Positions 6,196 to 7,005 of a stretch of DNA of 7,005 nt are shown piece after piece. The position numbers and the translations under genes are program-made. The DNA is from GBS-DC sp964451985 (lineage in GTDB: Bacteria; Armatimonadota; Fimbriimonadia; Fimbriimonadales; GBS-DC): assembly GCA_964451985.1 (NCBI GenBank), contig CAYVKB010000096.1:1-7005 (forward strand). The letters run 5' to 3'. How positions within the stretch are numbered: position 1 is the stretch's first letter; each line of letters opens with the position of its first letter. The notes under the pieces were generated by a model. The model had not been told where the DNA came from. It searched no databases and saw nothing but the letters and a program-made list of their open reading frames with translations.

Positions 6196-6247
6196 CCCTC
6201 CGGCGCACCTTCCCAAACCGCGACTCTTTCAACGCCTCCTGCCGCCA

Positions 6248-6282
6248 ACACTACTGGGAAACAGCCTTCCATCGTGTAGTGT
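6248..6282 (+). repeat. stem-loop after nhaA (not a clear terminator)
   Basis: ACACTAC (6248-6254) and GTAGTGT (6276-6282) pair perfectly across 21 nt, with a smaller GGAA/TTCC pair inside. It begins about 50 nt after the nhaA stop. There is no T-run after it, so intrinsic termination is doubtful; it may be a 3' end structure or chance. The rest of the 6196-6324 stretch shows nothing I can name. Confidence 0.3.
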
Positions 6283-6324
6283 GCCTACATACAAACGTCT
6301 GAGGAAATGTGAGCCGTTGACTCT

Positions 6325-6364
6325 GAAATCGCCCCAATTGGGGGTGAATTTGCCCCGAATTTGG
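6325..6364 (+). promoter_or_regulatory. two repeats 21 bp apart, upstream of the rRNA promoters
   Basis: GAAATC-GCCCC-AATTGG (from 6325) and GAATTT-GCCCC-GAATTTGG (from 6346) are similar blocks whose starts lie 21 bp apart, two helical turns, so both would face the same side of the DNA. The first includes the perfect palindrome CCCCAATTGGGG (6332-6343). The second ends 9 bp before the P1 -35 box, where an rRNA activator site or UP element is expected. No protein can be named. Confidence 0.45.
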
Positions 6365-6373
6365 CTTAACCCC

Positions 6374-6403
6374 TTGACAAAGCTGTCACAGGCATGGTAT
6401 CAT
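6374..6403 (+). promoter_or_regulatory. rRNA operon promoter P1
   Basis: A perfect TTGACA (6374-6379), an 18-nt spacer, and TATCAT (6398-6403) preceded by the TG-G extended -10 element form a strong sigma70-type promoter. The start is expected near 6410, at the base of the 10-bp hairpin at 6409-6435. It lies about 240 bp before the 16S 5' end, fitting a tandem rRNA promoter arrangement with P2. Confidence 0.8.
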
Positions 6404-6408
6404 ATAGC

Positions 6409-6435
6409 CCGCTCCGAGCAAGGGACTCGGAGCGG
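6409..6435 (+). repeat. 10-bp hairpin at the P1 transcript start
   Basis: CCGCTCCGAG (6409-6418) and CTCGGAGCGG (6426-6435) pair perfectly around a 7-nt loop. The stem starts at the predicted P1 start site, so it would cap the 5' end of the P1 transcript. No T-run follows, so it is not an intrinsic terminator. ACCTTGA follows at 6442-6448. Confidence 0.65.
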
Positions 6436-6483
6436 AGTATCACCTTGAGATCCCAGAAAACCGCGTGCAGAGGGGTCATGCTC

Positions 6484-6513
6484 TTGACAAACGCGCCTGG
6501 GATGTGGTATAAT
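6484..6513 (+). promoter_or_regulatory. rRNA operon promoter P2
   Basis: TTGACA (6484-6489), an 18-nt spacer and TATAAT (6508-6513) with an extended TG-G before it are a full consensus match. It lies exactly 110 bp after P1 at both the -35 and the -10. The start is expected near 6520, about 126 nt before the 16S 5' end. This should be a very strong promoter. Confidence 0.88.
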
Positions 6514-6519
6514 CAGACT

Positions 6520-6550
6520 CGCCGACAAAACCCATCGGAGTTTGTTGGCG
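6520..6550 (+). repeat. 10-bp hairpin at the P2 transcript start
   Basis: CGCCGACAAA (6520-6529) pairs with TTTGTTGGCG (6541-6550), with one G-U pair and an 11-nt loop. As with P1, the stem begins at the predicted start site and is followed by ACCTTGA (6558-6564). The sequence differs from the P1 hairpin, so the structure rather than the sequence appears to be kept. Confidence 0.6.
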
Positions 6551-6608
6551 TGTATGAACCTTGAAAACCGGGCAGGTAAGCATACGCTTTGCGAGTCCAG
6601 TCAACAAT

Positions 6609-6645
6609 TCAGAAAACAAGCCCGCTTCGGCGGGACGAACGTTTT

Positions 6646-6649
<4 letters not shown>
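6609..6649 (+). ncRNA. pre-16S leader stem (likely processing structure)
   Basis: TCAGAAAAC (6609-6617) pairs with GTTTTCTGA (6641-6649) and encloses CCCGC-TTCG-GCGGG (6621-6634), a stem capped by the very stable UUCG tetraloop. The right arm overlaps the expected mature 16S 5' end, so the stem must open or be cut during maturation. In many bacteria the 16S flanks pair with each other for RNase III; here a local hairpin is also possible. The 3' flank is outside the window. Confidence 0.6.

Positions 6650-7005
<356 letters not shown>

Noticed and set aside
6409..6435. Intrinsic terminator for the nhaA operon.
   Set aside because: The stem is strong but has no T-run after it and sits at the P1 start site, so a 5' leader hairpin fits better.
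6143..6448. 101-codon plus-strand frame after nhaA.
   Set aside because: It overlaps the nhaA end and runs through the rRNA P1 promoter and its hairpin; the translation is low in recognisable structure.

Overview
The window is a moderately GC-rich bacterial chromosome segment made mostly of housekeeping genes, ending inside the 5' part of a 16S rRNA gene. The 16S fragment is plainly bacterial. Its sequence, a Uma2-family relic and promoters that sit directly on start codons suggest a deep-branching Terrabacteria-type lineage. Armatimonadota is my best guess, but only a weak one.

Left part (1-2067) is read on the minus strand. A cystathionine beta-lyase-like PLP enzyme (904-2067) is followed by a truncated Uma2-family gene (471-884) that has its own near-consensus promoter inside the 3' end of the lyase gene. 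Next comes a small membrane-protein gene (196-429). It appears broken by a one-base shift in an A-run; restoring that base adds a third membrane helix and ends the protein at 119. Positions 1-118 have no gene, but hold a G-run tract and TGTAAAC repeats.

Middle part (2068-6195). A 70-bp divergent intergenic region carries back-to-back promoters around a two-step inverted repeat. To its right a plus-strand, operon-like run encodes a GlmS-like double-SIS sugar-phosphate protein, pantothenate synthetase (panC), enoyl-ACP reductase (fabI) and the Na+/H+ antiporter NhaA. Gaps are 2, 45 and 3 nt. PanC and FabI both serve acyl-carrier and lipid metabolism (pantothenate leads to CoA and ACP; FabI reduces acyl-ACP). 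The SIS protein probably handles amino-sugar phosphates.

Right part (6196-7005) is an rRNA operon control region. It has two repeats 21 bp apart, then tandem promoters P1 and P2, each TTGACA-N18-TGG-TAT(C/A)AT. Each promoter is followed by a 10-bp hairpin at the predicted transcript start and then an ACCTTGA motif. A UUCG-capped stem then leads into the 16S rRNA.

I found no new defence, mobile or biosynthetic system. The points of most interest are the regulatory architecture (duplicated rRNA promoter-hairpin modules, symmetric divergent promoter, near-leaderless starts) and two decaying minus-strand genes.
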